From: Adiantum capillus-veneris
Lineage: Eukaryota; Streptophyta; Polypodiopsida; Polypodiales; Pteridaceae
Direction of reading: 5' to 3'
Length of the DNA stretch: 64,000 nt
Assembly (NCBI GenBank): GCA_014529385.2
Contig: CM043944.1
Location: 53,123,268 to 53,187,267 of the forward strand
Shown: piece after piece, positions 10,114-25,032 of the stretch
Numbering within the stretch: the stretch's first letter is position 1
Layout: every line of letters starts with the position of its first letter
The notes under the pieces: generated by a model
Told to the model about the DNA's origin: nothing
The model's input: the letters and a program-made list of their open reading frames with translations, nothing else
The model's database searches: none
Translations under genes and position numbers: made by a program

Positions 10114-12701
10114 TGATAGCCGTTTTTCGGCTCTCCGTAATTGCCATAGTGAGCTACCTCACCCTACCAAATCACCCAAACACTGTGGCTATCCCTACCA
10201 TTTCACTGTACATAGGCGTGTGTGAGTCAGGGCATTTTTCCCATATCTCCTTAATATCCTCAGCTAGCTAGTAATTTGGGCTAGTTGAGTCAAAAAAATA
10301 TAATATATTATGCCCTATTTGTGTGTAAATATTGCATTGTATATATGGCCTAAATATAGGATTTTTTATAATTATTTTGATATTTTATTTAAATATTTAT
10401 ACTTAGGTGTGTGTTTTACGAAACCTGTGTATTCCTTCTTTCATCCTCTCACACCATAAGTATATATTTGCCAATGTGTACATACTCTAACTTCATATTT
10501 TTCTTTTATACAAATCACCCCCACATTTTCACCCTCGTAAAAACAAAAAATTGATTTCTACTCATTGGTCACGTTTATTATATTATTTACTTGCATACCT
10601 TTTCCTCTTTCACCCAAAATAATACAAAGAGGGAGCACATCATATGATTCCATATCCATAATTCCTCCATATTTTTATTATTATTTTTACTCATTATTCT
10701 AACACCATGTGCTCATTGAGCTAAAATCCATGAATAGTCCATACACTAGTCCCACCATGTATATATTGCTTTATTTACCAATAATCCTCCTCCATGCATG
10801 TGTAAAGGGCAACTTGGATGCTTTGTATTATGATATGACAAAGGAGGGGCTCACTCTTGGATGCATTGTACAAATTCAACAAAGGAGGGGGCCACTAAAA
10901 GACTTTTGCAGGCATAAAAAACAAGAATTTTGGTGAGAAGTTTGGCACCCATCTCCACTCCGAATTTGGAGCGGTGGTCAAAAGAGAAAATGTGGAACAA
11001 AAGCTGAATAATCACCTCAAAAATTTTGGTGATTTTTGGAGCAACCACCGGTGAGCTATGAATTTTTGAGTGGACCCCAGTCTGCCCACTTTTCTCACAA
11101 AGTAACCCATAGTCTTCTCTCACCTCCTTTCCCACTTCCACACACATACACTCATTCCTCTCCATCCCCCACTCAAACCTGTAACTTTCATGGCTTACTT
11201 CATCTTCTTCACCATTTTCATCTCTCCTTACTCCATAGCTCAAAAGATTATCATCTCTACATATATATAGCTCAATTTCTCTCTCTAAAATCAAATTCAT
11301 ATTACCATAACCTCTTCATCCTTTCATAAAAAGAGAAAAAATCATCAAATAAACAAGCTCAAGCCCTGCAAAAGGAGGAGTTTGATCATGGAGAATTCAA
11401 CTTCCCCATGGTCACAAGAACTGCACCGACAAAGTTCTACAACCGCTTCATTCACTGGAGGAGAAGGTGAAAAATTTCATTTACATCTTGTGGTTTCCAC
11501 CAAATTGTGTATATTCTCATCCTTCTCTTACTTTTTATCATTGTATAAATCATATAATGCAGCTTGAGTGCATATGCCATGTAATTTTACCCCATCCTAC
11601 TAACTTCAAACTACTAACACTAACTGCTAACCTTTTTTTTGTAAATTGCACCCACTCTACTCTACCGTGGAGTAGGCAACCTCACACAAAAAAATCACTC
11701 ACCTCTCTAGAATATTCTCTATTTCATCTCAATAATTCTCTCCTCTTGAGCCCACATCCATGTGACTCAAGAGACAAGGGAGCCCCACTCTCATAAGAAC
11801 ATATAAAAAATTTCATAAACATGGTTTTCTATGAAAATGTTAATTAGGTATAATCCTAATTAGGGCTCTCCTCACCTATAAATAGAGCCCTTCTCCCTTT
11901 GTAAAAAGCAAGGAATCCCTACACTATTGCTCACTACTTTGAGCGTGCCATTCACCATCCTAATTTTAGGGAGTGAGAGTGAGCTCTCTATGCACCATTA
12001 CATGTGGTGTATAGAAAAGCTTCTTTGAGCTAGTTGTAACATTGCAAGGGAGTGATTTGTACCTACTCTTGCACATCAATTTAATCAATAAGTTGGGTGC
12101 AAATCGCGGGTCAAAACTCTCTTGAGTCTCTCCAAGTCACGCTTGGCAACCTCATCTCGTTTGGTTAAAGGTGACGCGTTTTCATTTTGAGATTCTTTTG
12201 TAGTATCTGCTTGTATGTGACTCAAGAGCTCTTGTGTTTGTTTTTGTTGCTTGGGAAAACATTATAAGAGGGTTGAATGGTGAGAGGTCTCCCATAACCC
12301 TAAGATAATGTGTAGATTGCAACATCATCAAACTTAATCGTGTCTCTTGAATCTCCTCCAAGCTGTTCATACACCCACGTCAATCATTAAAATTGAAGAT
12401 AAATTCTTGCACAAAGATCTCTCTCTTTTGTGTGTGTATGTGTGTGTGTTTGGTGCGTTTATTGGTAACATTTAAATTAGTGATAGTGTACCCTTCCTTC
12501 TCGCTTGTATTGCTAAGGGATTCTCCTCTTTTGCGTCCTAGTTCGCTCTCTAACTAGGTGGTGCCTCTATCTTGTTTGGGTTTGGCTGTGGGTTGGTTGT
12601 TGTGTTGTGCTTGTGGTTGCCCCAGCCCCAATTGAGCGGCACGGGAGCCTTGAGGGGTGTTTAGAGGTCGCCTCTCTTGTTGCTGGCCCCGGACCGCCTC
12701 A
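10114..12701 (+). mobile_element. 2,588-bp solo LTR inserted in copia integrase
   Basis: The insert begins TGATAGCC and ends CCGCCTCA. It is flanked by ATAT at 10110-10113 and 12702-12705, and the host coding frame is restored when the insert and one ATAT are removed. It holds no pol motifs, and its promoter-like TATAAATAG at 11877-11885 sits well inside, as in a U3. A related copy lies on the - strand at 42152-44400. A 4-bp target duplication is unusual; a mutated 5-bp one (GATAT/AATAT) is possible. Short open frames inside (for example 10851-11300 on the - strand) have no recognisable content. Confidence 0.8.
11877..11885 (+). promoter_or_regulatory. TATA box of the solo LTR
   Basis: TATAAATAG in the context 'cacctataaatagagccc', in the LTR's second half, as expected at a U3/R junction. 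Confidence 0.6.
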
Positions 12702-12705
12702 ATAT

Positions 12706-13160
12706 ACTTGGTCTTACTTCATGAAGTCTAAGACTGAAGTATTTTTCACTTGATGATTGAGAAGATGACAGATAGAAAGCTTAAATCTCTAAGATCAAAC
12801 AATGGAGGAAAGTTTTTTATTCAAATATTTTAATCAATATTTTTTCAACATGGCATGAAAAGACAACTCATTTGTAGCCACACTCCCCAAAAAAATGGTG
12901 TAGCAAAAAGGAAGAACATGAAACTCTTTGAAGTAGCATGGTGCATGCTCAAAGACAAAGAACTTGGAAATAGCTATTGGGATGACGCTATCAACACTAC
13001 ATGTTACTTGATGAATAGGTCTCCTACAAAGATCATAAAGGCAACTATGCCCTTTGAAGCACTACACAAGGTAAATACAAAGGTACACAATCTAAGAGTC
13101 TTTGTTTGCTTTGGCATTTTCTCATGTTCAAAATTCCAAGAGGAAGAAACTTGATGACAA
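12706..13160 (+). pseudogene. Copia integrase, C-terminal part
   Basis: Reads TWSYFMKSKTEVF, then LRSNNGGKFF (the family usually has D where this copy has the first N), then TPQKNGVAKRKN, the copia 'PqQNGVaERkN' motif containing the last catalytic residue region. CYLMNRSPTKII and the following PFEALHK belong to the integrase tail. The acidic residues expected in the core are partly lost, so the enzyme would be inactive. Confidence 0.85.
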
Positions 13161-14430
13161 GTCAAGAGATGCATACTTGTTTGATATAGTGATATGAGAA
13201 ATCTTACAAGATATATGATCCAATTAAGAAGGACTCATTCATCTCAAGATATGTCATATTTGATGACAATGCAAGATTCAACTCAGCTTCAAATTCATAT
13301 TTGGATACCAGCTCTCCATCACCACTTTAATGAAAGTACCATCAACCATACAAGATGAGAGGATAGAGGAATTGGAGGAAGAAAATGAAGAGCATCAAGC
13401 AGCCCTTACAAGGTCTTCAAGGAATAGACCATAACCTCAAAGGCTAACTTATCAAAGAGGTAGTGCATCAGATTTTTAGCAATGCAATGTTGCCCTTTTA
13501 AGCTCTATTTTATAGCATAAAGAGTCTACTGCCTACAAGGAAGCAAGTACCAGCAAGGAATGAAAGGAGGCCATGGACAAGGAGATGGTAGCCTTACACA
13601 AGAATGATACATGGAATTTATGTCCCCTACCTCCCAATTAATCAATAGGATGCAAATGGAAGCTCAAATTCCATAAACAAGGGAACTTTGATAGGCAGAA
13701 AGTGAGGTTATTAGCCAAAGTTTTTTCTCAATAGTATGGGCTAGACTATGAGGAAACATATGCTCATGTAGCCAAGATGAGTTCAATCAGGTTATTCCTT
13801 GATTTAGCATCTATCCATAGGTTGAAGCTCAAGAAAATGGATGTCAAGAATGCATTCCTCAATGGGCCACTTGAGGAGGAAGTCTATATGCAACAACCAA
13901 AAGAATTTGTTGTTGCAGGTATAGAAGACATGGTATGCAAGCTTGAGAAGAGTTTATATGGGCTGAAGAAAGCCCCAAGAGCTTGGTATGGGAAGAGTGA
14001 TTATCATATTCACTCCTAAAAATTCCAAAAAAGCCATGCTGAACACACTCTCTATTACAAGGTTCAAGGCAAAGATGGATGATCTTATTTTGATAGGGAG
14101 AAATGAATTCGTGGTGGAGGGTGTTCAATCCAAAATCTCCAAGGAAGTTTGAGATGAAGGACCTTGGTGAGCTACACAAGTCTCTAGATTGAAAAAGTGA
14201 GACATCTTTATCTCTCAACAAAAGTACCTTCACTCTATTCTTGATAGGTTTGGAATGGTCAGCTCCAAACTAATTTCAACACCCATGGAGTCCACTCTTA
14301 AGCTCACCAAGGATGAGCATGGTGTTCCATTTGATGTACTCTCTATAGGAAACTCATAGGATCTCTCATCTACTTGACAATCACTAGGACTAACATTTAT
14401 TTTGTAGTCCACTAACTTGCTCAATACATG
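13161..14430 (+). pseudogene. Copia reverse transcriptase remnant (RVT_2)
   Basis: The clearest part is at 13777-14019. LKKMDVKNAFLNGPLEEEVY carries the first catalytic aspartate in DVKNAFL, and KSLYGLKKAPRAWY is the copia RT signature. Flanking sequence at 13161-13776 and 14020-14430 gives scattered matches only in shifting frames. The YVDD region is represented by 'atggatgatcttattttgatagg' near 14074, that is MDDLILIG. Confidence 0.85.
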
Positions 14431-14699
14431 CAAGCACCAAAGGTATCTCATTGGAATATAGCCAAGAGGGTACTAAGGTACTTGAAAGGTACTCCCTCTT
14501 TAGGTATTCTATATGGAGGAGATATTCTCAATCTCCATGGATACAATGATTTAGATTATGCAAGAAAATTGGTGGATAGAAAGAGCATTAGTGGTAATTC
14601 TTTTTTTCTAGGTACTAGGGCCATTTCATGGAGCTCCAAGAAGCAACACCATCAGCCTTTCCTCAACTAAGGCTAAATATAAATCTCTTACTAAATTAG
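14428..14699 (+). pseudogene. Copia RNase H, first part
   Basis: HWNIAKRVLRYLKGT and GYNDLDYARKLVDRKSISG correspond to the copia RNase H start (the usual 'lkGYsDsDwAgd..drrStsG'). The final bases read SLSSTKAKYKSLTKLAC in a shifted frame and end at the CTTGT target site. The domain resumes at 20081. Confidence 0.85.
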
Positions 14700-14704
14700 C
14701 TTGT

Positions 14705-14835
14705 TATCAGGCCAAGGGCTAGGTCAAGGGTCAGGACGGACATGCGGTCAAGGGGTGTTATATTTAGAGACTAGGAATCTATATATGGCACGGTTGGGTG
14801 GAGAGTTGCATGGTTCAGTCCCCTTTGTTCTCACA
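14705..14835 (+). repeat. Left LTR of the short-LTR element
   Basis: 131 bp; starts TATCAGG (TG mutated to TA) and ends CTCACA. It contains a 12-bp insertion after 'ccaagggc' relative to the right LTR. Confidence 0.85.
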
Positions 14836-17800
14836 TTAGTCTCAAAGATCAGCAGAAAGGAAGGGGAAGGATCATAGAGAATCATGGAGGCATGGTTTTA
14901 TGTCTCTCATTTTCTCTCTCTCAATCTTTCTATTGAAGCACGGAGATGGGGGGAGCCCGGTTGTGGTGGCATGAAAAGCCATGGTAGAGAGGAAAAGTGA
15001 AGAAGGGCATGATGTTCTATGCATGGCTTTTTTATTTATTGATCTCCATGCTCTACACCGTCGAGGACTCCCTGCTGGATTTGGGACGCGCGGGAAACCC
15101 CGCTAGCACACACCGGCTCGAGATTTTCATCCTGCACCAAATCGGGCATGCATACCATCAGAAGACGCATAGAGGGCCAAGGGGGAGATGTTGTCATGGG
15201 CAGGGCTTGAGGTGAGCAGCCTTGCCCGCGTGGTGACGGATTTTCTCTTGTGTAGTTTTTGGACAGCAGCTCACGATGTTTTGCATGTTTCTCATATTGA
15301 GTTTAATTTTGGGCGCCCTAGGGGGCCCTCCCACCATGGTACTACTCACGGGCTTCGACCATAGTGCCATGATTTTCCAAGGCATGGAATTCCGGATGTG
15401 CAGAAATACTAGACAAGGCACGGGACACTGGATTTCAGGTTTGCAAAAAAATTGAAATGCAAAGACATGCACGACAAGGTCGTGTTTTCACGGAATTCCT
15501 ATGAGTTTTTTGAATTGCCGATTCATCAATGGTGATGCAGCTCTTGCATCCAAACAAGTGCGATGATGAGATTGATGTAGCTTTCGGATGGTGTGACTAC
15601 ACTTCGTCTCTAACCTTCAAAGGTAAGTTATGCATAGATTTGGTTTTTTGTTTGCCAAAATTTTTGATCCATACTGTGTAGCTCGTGCATGTACTAGATG
15701 TGTAAATGCATCCGCAAGCAAGGCTTGTACCAAGCACAAGGTGCTTCTGTGGTTAGCATAGGCATAACAAACATGACTATTCTCCATCATAAGTACGATC
15801 AAGCATGCACAGCATGTCTTGGAAAGTTATCGTGCTTGACATAGCACGGTGGATAGACAAGATGTTTTCAGTCAATCCGAATTTGTAAATAGCTTTTACA
15901 TGCTTCAAAAAACAATTTTAGGTACGCTTTGTCGATGCATCATAATGCTCCTACTCCATTGTTATCTGCATAACTTGATCTACAATTAATTGTTGTATCT
16001 CTACATAAAGTAATGTATGAAAATGACAAGATAATCTTTACATGCAACACATGTGAGTGCAATTTAGGCACTCCAAGCACAAGCACGGCATGTGACAGTT
16101 GTTTTAAGCATTACAATTTTGTTGACATCAAACCAATGCTTAACCTGCCAGCTTGACTCAAGCATGACTTGAGTACCTGCAGCCCTGATCTGTTACATGA
16201 ATCATCAGCAGTTCAATTTTGATACCCATGGAATCTCAAGGAGATCGGCACACCCTGTGGCTCGACTTCCTGAAGGGTGCACAGAGCTCGGCATGGCCGA
16301 CTTCTTGTCACTGCTTCTAGAAACCGGCAAAGATGCTCGCCAATTTCATTTGAAATTGCTTGACACGGTCAATTCTCGTTTGCCATGCTCTTTGTACGTC
16401 GATACCATCATTTGTTGGCTACCAAAACTAACGTACTTATATGAAGCAAGGCTTCAATTTGGGCATCCCGCATTGAAGATTCCCACATTTGGACTATGCT
16501 ATGAGCATATAAACTTGGGGGGAATTGGCAATATGCTTGTCGGTTATTTCGTTACATACCAGACGGGCGTATCATGGCATACATGATACACGAGGGTGTA
16601 TATGATACACACGACAATTCTCTCTCGTGCAACAGATATAGCCCATTGACTTCAAATCAAGGGCATTGGCACCCAAGTTTGGGGAACTAGTACGATAGGG
16701 ATTTTATCTCACCAAATCTCTACCAGTATAGAATGTGCAAGGCACTTATGGTTTCGGCTCTCATGTTTGCATCCGTCATAATTGCCAAGGGCTTACAATT
16801 CTGCATGCAAGGCATGCTAACCAAGTGGCATGAATTCCATTGCTTCATGGATTACGCCTATCACACTAGCAATTATGTCAAGGACAAGATAAGTGATGGA
16901 TTGTTTAACATGAAAGTTTGGTTGTTGTCAACACCCAACAACACTGAAAGGAACCTAAATCTAGGACTTATTTCACAGGCAAAGTGCCATATATAAGTCA
17001 TTTTTGTCAATTCACGACCCCATACATGGTAGGTGGGTCAAGCTGTGGCTTTTTTTTTCTATTACCTCTCTCAATGAGAGCGTTATACAGGCAGATTATT
17101 GCATGCCTATAGGATAAGCTGCAAGTTGGGCAAAAGATGCATCAAAGGACACAAATTGGGTACACACTCTAGAAACTTAAGGAAAGTTCCCCTGCCCAAC
17201 ATGCTCCTTCTCTCTCTTTCCTATTTCTCTTGAAGAATAATGAAAACTTTCTATGAAACTTTTGATACATGTTTTGCTTGTCAATCACCCTGAGCCAAGG
17301 TGCTCTAACTCTCAGCTAGAAAGTGGCCAAGATGCCACCCCAATTCGTCTTCATCGGTTCGTTGATTGAAAGCTACTTTGTTATTGGCATAAAGACTATG
17401 ATCCACACATGCTCAGACCTAGGGTAAGACCCAAATGTTGGTATTCCTTGGGTGATTGTTCTCCAGCTTGAACAGCTCTACCTAGTGGAGTCCTTATCAA
17501 TGGTAATGGCCAAGCAAGACTCTTGCCATTAGAAATTTTTTGGGTATTCTGTTAGCACTACATGTTTTTTAGTGCAAAAATCAAGTGCACTTTCTGATAC
17601 TCTTAACTTCACATCAACTGATCTATACCACGGAGTCTAGAGGCAGCAAACAGCTGAGACAGCATGGTTGTCCATAGGAGCTAGGCATTTTACTTGTGTT
17701 GATATCCTGCTCTCTCTATAGCACTACGAGTGTCTATGGAAGCACAGGTTTGGGATAAGACCCAGTGGGTGTTTACTAAATCATCCCATAGGCATTGAGG

Positions 17801-19150
17801 ATCACAGTTTGATCTATTACCGTTATACTTTCAAGGAAAGACATCCGCAATCTACCACGCAGTAGTGGACAAATTCAACTTTTCAAGTTCATTCCAATCA
17901 TTTTGTAGACGGTTGACTATGTTGGTTACCGTTACCTGCTAATTGAGCAGTTCCTACAAAGAGTCTTACCAAGGGTTTGACTATGTAGATCTAACCAAAG
18001 GGTTTGGGTTGCGAAGGCAATAACCAGGGTTCCCAATGCAATGGTCCTTGTTTTCTTTCACGGGTGGGCGAGATGCTCCTATGCATTTGAATACGGGTAA
18101 GTGAACATTCAGTTCAATCCCTAGGTATGCATCTATTGATTTGGTGTTATTCCATTTTTTAATATGCTTTGCTTGATTTCTTTTTCAAGTTGTATAAATA
18201 TGCTTGAATATTTCAGAGCCATGCCAAGGGCATGTCGAAACAAAGTATTTTGGGCCGTAGTGTCCAATATACATTATACTGTTATGAACCCACTTGTGGG
18301 ATTCGATTTGGCACATGTTGTCATATGGGATACAACATGGTCTAGGAACTCAACGAGTTTGGTTTAGCCAGTGTGGAGCAATGATGAGGGTCCCTCTCAT
18401 TGACGTTGCAGAGTGTTTGTAGTTACCTTCACACACAAGTACAAGCTCGTACTTGATGGATGTCGTTATTCCTAGCATCCTTATTTGAGACATATTCCAC
18501 ATGTAGAGAATATGGGTCTCAGGGACTGACACTAGCGCTTAATTCCTAATGATGTGTCGTGACAAAGTCCTTACATGGTAGTCGCATCTGTTTATTAGAA
18601 CATTTGGAGCACACTAGATCAGGAAAAATTTCAGTGGCCAGAAATTGTCGGGTACTAAGTACAGACTTGTTGCAATTACAAGTGTTGTGAAACCACCTTA
18701 ATGGAGGGTCGTTTCTACATATAGCCAAGTATGCTACGTTCATGAGAATGTCTCATGGTTGGTACCTAGGTGTGGCTGAGCTTTCACATTCTGTTATGGT
18801 CCAACTCTTGTTGCAAGGCTTTCACGTATGTGCTGTGGAAAGTCTCATCATGGAATTGCAGTTCGGATTTGTTTGTGTTAAATGCATGCACACTAGGTGT
18901 TATGGGCCCTATTGTTTAACACACATTTGTTCGGAGCGGCATGAAAATTCATGGACTTTCTTTTTTCTGTAATTTTTTGCACTTCAAGTGTAACTTTTCT
19001 AGAAGATTTATTATGAGTTTACACCCTACCATACAAGGTAATGGCTCAGGATGGTTTCTGTGGCTGGATGGTCTAACTCTATGTGTTGACTCCACTCCAA
19101 CCCGCTTTCAACCTAATTGGTAGTCTCCATTCCAAATTGAGTATATGGTT
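14836..19150 (+). pseudogene. Decayed interior of the short-LTR element
   Basis: No domain can be assigned with confidence in 14836-19150. The open stretches at 16197-16586 and 16733-16996 have no recognised motif. By position this should contain gag, protease, RT and RNase H of a gypsy element, but stops and indels are too frequent to confirm it. Confidence 0.4.
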
Positions 19151-19960
19151 GGATACTCAATGGTTGAGTCATAGTTTATCACCAATCGTGGAAGACTTTC
19201 TTTAAGTGGTTGGGGGAATGCACCTCACTCTTACTGCTACTATTCATCCTGCGTTGGATGGGCAGCTTAAAAGTATTCTTTCTAGTGATAAAGGATCTCC
19301 TAAGCGCATATGTTAGCACAAGCATTCTGAATGGGTGATTATCTCCCTATTCTAGAATTTTCTTAGGTTAGGTTTTCAACTTTGAACACCTGTTGTGGTG
19401 GGATTGAATACCATTTCAATAGTTTCATAAGTCAAGGACACAGTAGGTGTGCTGACAAAGTATGTTGGCATGTAACCTTCATTAGGGGTGAACATGTAGT
19501 TTTGTGTGTTTCAAAATGTTTAGAAGTCTTGACATGAGGACACTCCCTATTTTATTTTTCAGTAGCTATGAGCTTTTCAAGATACTCACACGAGTTGGAA
19601 ATATGGCTCACAACTGCATGGAAAGTTGCACCAATGTTTCTTGCATTTTTTCGGTATCTTCACAAAGCATGAAAACTAATTATGTATTTAGACGCCTCTT
19701 AGTTGAGGCTACTCCTTTAAAGGACTCAAATGAGTTATAAATTGAGTTACCATTTAGATACAAGTGGTTGCAAAAGGACAACAATGTTGAAAATCAAGAT
19801 GTTGCTCTTGGTTTCATTGAACCTCCTCACTGCACCAAGTATCGGTCATATGGTTAATTGGCCCGCGTATGGGATGCCAATAAGGAAAACATCAGTGTTG
19901 TTACAAAGATACTACCACTTGTGTTTTTGAGGATGAAAACGCTTCTCCAAGGGGGGAGTA
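19150..19960 (+). pseudogene. Gypsy integrase C-terminal remnant
   Basis: In broken frames this reads LGMHLTLTATIHPALDGQLK, matching the gypsy integrase core segment 'StayHPqtDGQtE', then HSEWVIIS, then a GNMAH...F stretch resembling the post-core 'g.vaYkL.LP...hpvFHvS' domain. The last frame gives FEDENASPRGG directly before the LTR, similar to the usual 'wEDe.......GG' end of such polyproteins. Confidence 0.6.
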
Positions 19961-19961
19961 A

Positions 19962-20080
19962 TGTCAGGCCAAGGGCCAGGACGGACATGCAGTCAAGGGG
20001 TGCTATATTTAGCGACTAGGAGTCTATACATGGCATGGTTGGGTGGAGAGTTTCATGGTCCAATCCCCTCTGTTCTCACA
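19962..20080 (+). repeat. Right LTR of the short-LTR element
   Basis: 119 bp, TGTCAGGCC to TTCTCACA, preceded by the PPT and followed by the target duplication CTTGT. Confidence 0.85.
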
Positions 20081-20405
20081 CTTGTGAAGCTATTTGATTG
20101 TAGAGATGGTTGCATAATTAGGTTTCTATATACATGGCCAACCTACACCCATTATGTGCTACAAAACCTCAGTTGAAGCATTAACTAAGAACACAGTGAT
20201 GCATCAAAGGACCAAGCATGTTGTAGTTCAAGAGCATTTCATAAGGAAGGAAGTGCAAAGTGGAGCCATAGTCTTGAACCATTGCCACATTAAGAAGAAT
20301 GTTGTTGATATCTTCATTAAGGCTCTAGGGAAGGAGATTTTCTTCAAGCATAGATCAACACTTGGCATGATGGAGCTTCCCTTAAGGGAAGGAGTTGAAC
20401 AATAA
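20081..20405 (+). pseudogene. Copia RNase H, final part
   Basis: Resumes the copia polyprotein after the insertion. In shifting frames it reads ACEAI, then GQPTPIMCYKTSVEALTKN, then VMHQRTKHVVVQEHFIRKE, the copia 'nPv.HsRtKHIdi.yHfiRe' signature. It ends with HCHIKKNVVDIFIKALGKE and PLREGVEQ before a stop at 20403. Three stops interrupt the first 60 bases. Confidence 0.9.
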
Positions 20406-20547
20406 GGTAAGACTCCTCATGGAAGGTTGAGGAATAAGGGAAGGCTTTTTAAGAAAGGCTCCAAATTCAGCATTAGATATTTGGTTTTTTCAATTCTTGT
20501 TTAGTTTCCGGTTTGTAAGATTTCAGCTCTCATTATGCTTATGGACT

Positions 20548-21430
20548 TGAGGGAAGGTGTTAAAGTTTCAAGTCGAACACGTCTTCTTCAATTAGGTAGA
20601 AACAAAGGTTTGATGATATTCACATGGTAAGATGATGGCATGGTACCTTAGCATGGTTCTTTGACATCATTTTGGATTGCCATGAATCCCTATATCATCA
20701 GCTATACATGTTGGAGCACTCTACAACCACCACCTAGAAGACAATTGAAAAGTACCTAAGAGGTAGAAGAAATTCCAAGAGGTCTATAGGCATATTTGTA
20801 GGAGTAATATCAGCCACCTACATTAGTGATCCTATTGAGAAATACAAAGAGAAGTTGTTCTACTAAACATGACTACAATATGGTTGTAGGGTTTATCCAA
20901 ATTCCACTCCCACCGCTTTTGGTGAAGGCACCAAGGTTGGCTGCATGTAGAGCTGCAAGATGCACAAAGGAGCTAACATACCAACTTGGGAGCTATCTAT
21001 CAGGAGATACATCCGTGATCTTCTCATGAAGTGTAAACAAGTAATATTCCCCACATATGGTTCATGGATAGTAGAGATAGCAGAGAGAACAGGGAGACTG
21101 TTGAGAGACATTGTGAGGCATTAGATTATCTTGTATAGAGTGTTGTTAGGTGGGAAAACACATTCATTGTACTTGGGACCTTATCCTCTAGCTTTGGTTA
21201 TAGGATCATTATTTGAGTCTCTTAGAAGTACATCTACAGTGTGTCATAGGTACTTTACAGTACCCGTCAAGGTACTCTACAATACCTTAATAGATAGTAA
21301 AAGGTACATGTTTGTGTACTTTAAATATGCAAATTAACATGTGTGGAGAGAAAATATTGGGGTTGTTTGTCAAGTTCAGACATCTTCGTTCTGTGTTCAT
21401 CATTCAACTCTTTCAAATAGATCGAGTAAA
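20548..21430 (+). repeat. Possible PPT and 3' LTR of the copia element
   Basis: The purine tract ttgagggaagg is followed at 20559 by TGTTAAAG, a common copia LTR opening. The right end is not defined; the stretch 'gttctgtgttcatcattcaactc' near 21388-21410 resembles an LTR tail. No 5' partner was found, so the call is tentative. Confidence 0.4.
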
Positions 21431-21439
21431 CAAAGAGAC

Positions 21440-24050
<2,611 letters not shown>

Positions 24051-24141
24051 CTTATGGTATCAAGGGACTCCTAGGAGGATGTCACACCCTTGGAAAGGCA
24101 CGATGTAAAAGTCCTTGTTCCCTAAATACCCCTGAATATGC

Positions 24142-24371
24142 AAACAAAAAAAGAAAAGTAGAATTGGATTGCAAGCGCGAAGAAAGATGGTTAGCCTTGG
24201 AGCATCAGCATGAGCAAGCATTCTTGGCAGCCAAAGAAAGATGAGCGGCCTTGGAGTTAGAGTGTGAGGCACAAAGAGAGCAACACGGGCAAGAGTTGGT
24301 CCTACAGGTACTTGCCGATCCGATCAAAGATGTTGGTAGTTCATCAAGTAGTAGAGACTCAAACTTCAACA
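24142..24371 (+). pseudogene. Gypsy A gag, N-terminal coiled-coil part
   Basis: Charged, heptad-like sequence: KKRKVELDCKREERWLALE, then HEQAFLAAKER, an in-frame TGA at 24242, then AALELECEAQREQHGQELVL and an S-rich linker up to the insertion site. Such coiled-coil leaders often precede gag in plant gypsy elements; that role is inferred. Confidence 0.55.
24367..24371. other. Target-site duplication, left copy (AACAA)
   Basis: AACAA immediately left of the 3' LTR of the - strand gypsy element; the identical AACAA is at 38373-38377. Confidence 0.9.
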
Positions 24372-25019
<648 letters not shown>

Positions 25020-25032
25020 TGCCCCCCTTCCT
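25020..25032 (-). other. Polypurine tract of gypsy B
   Basis: On the - strand AGGAAGGGGGGCA abuts the 3' LTR, the expected position of the plus-strand primer. Confidence 0.8.

Larger units (their letters stand above)
14705..20080 (+). mobile_element. 5.38-kb gypsy-type element with very short LTRs
   Basis: Direct terminal repeats at 14705-14835 (131 bp) and 19962-20080 (119 bp) are flanked by a perfect 5-bp target duplication CTTGT at 14700-14704 and 20081-20085. The right LTR begins TGTCAGGCC and ends TTCTCACA; the left begins TATCAGGCC. A polypurine tract (aaggggggag, 19949-19958) precedes the right LTR. The interior is highly decayed: gypsy integrase-like pieces are visible only near its 3' end. 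The LTRs differ at about 11 positions plus a 12-bp insertion in the left copy, so the insertion is old. Confidence 0.85.
8985..20558 (+). mobile_element. Ty1/copia retrotransposon, degenerate, twice interrupted
   Basis: The order gag, protease region, pre-integrase, integrase, RT, RNase H on the + strand defines a copia element. It is split at 10114-12701 by a solo LTR and at 14705-20080 by a short-LTR gypsy element; removing each insertion and one copy of its target duplication rejoins the coding frame locally. Many stops and frameshifts show it is old. The purine-rich tract before 20559 (ttgagggaagg) looks like the PPT, with TGTTAAAG opening a possible 3' LTR. No matching 5' LTR was found upstream of the gag remnant, so the left end is truncated or displaced. 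Confidence 0.85.

Noticed and set aside
10851-11300. 149-codon frame on the - strand inside the solo LTR
   Set aside because: Rich in E/R from CT-like sequence, lies within a noncoding LTR, and has no recognisable domain; the homologous LTR at 42152-44400 does not preserve it.
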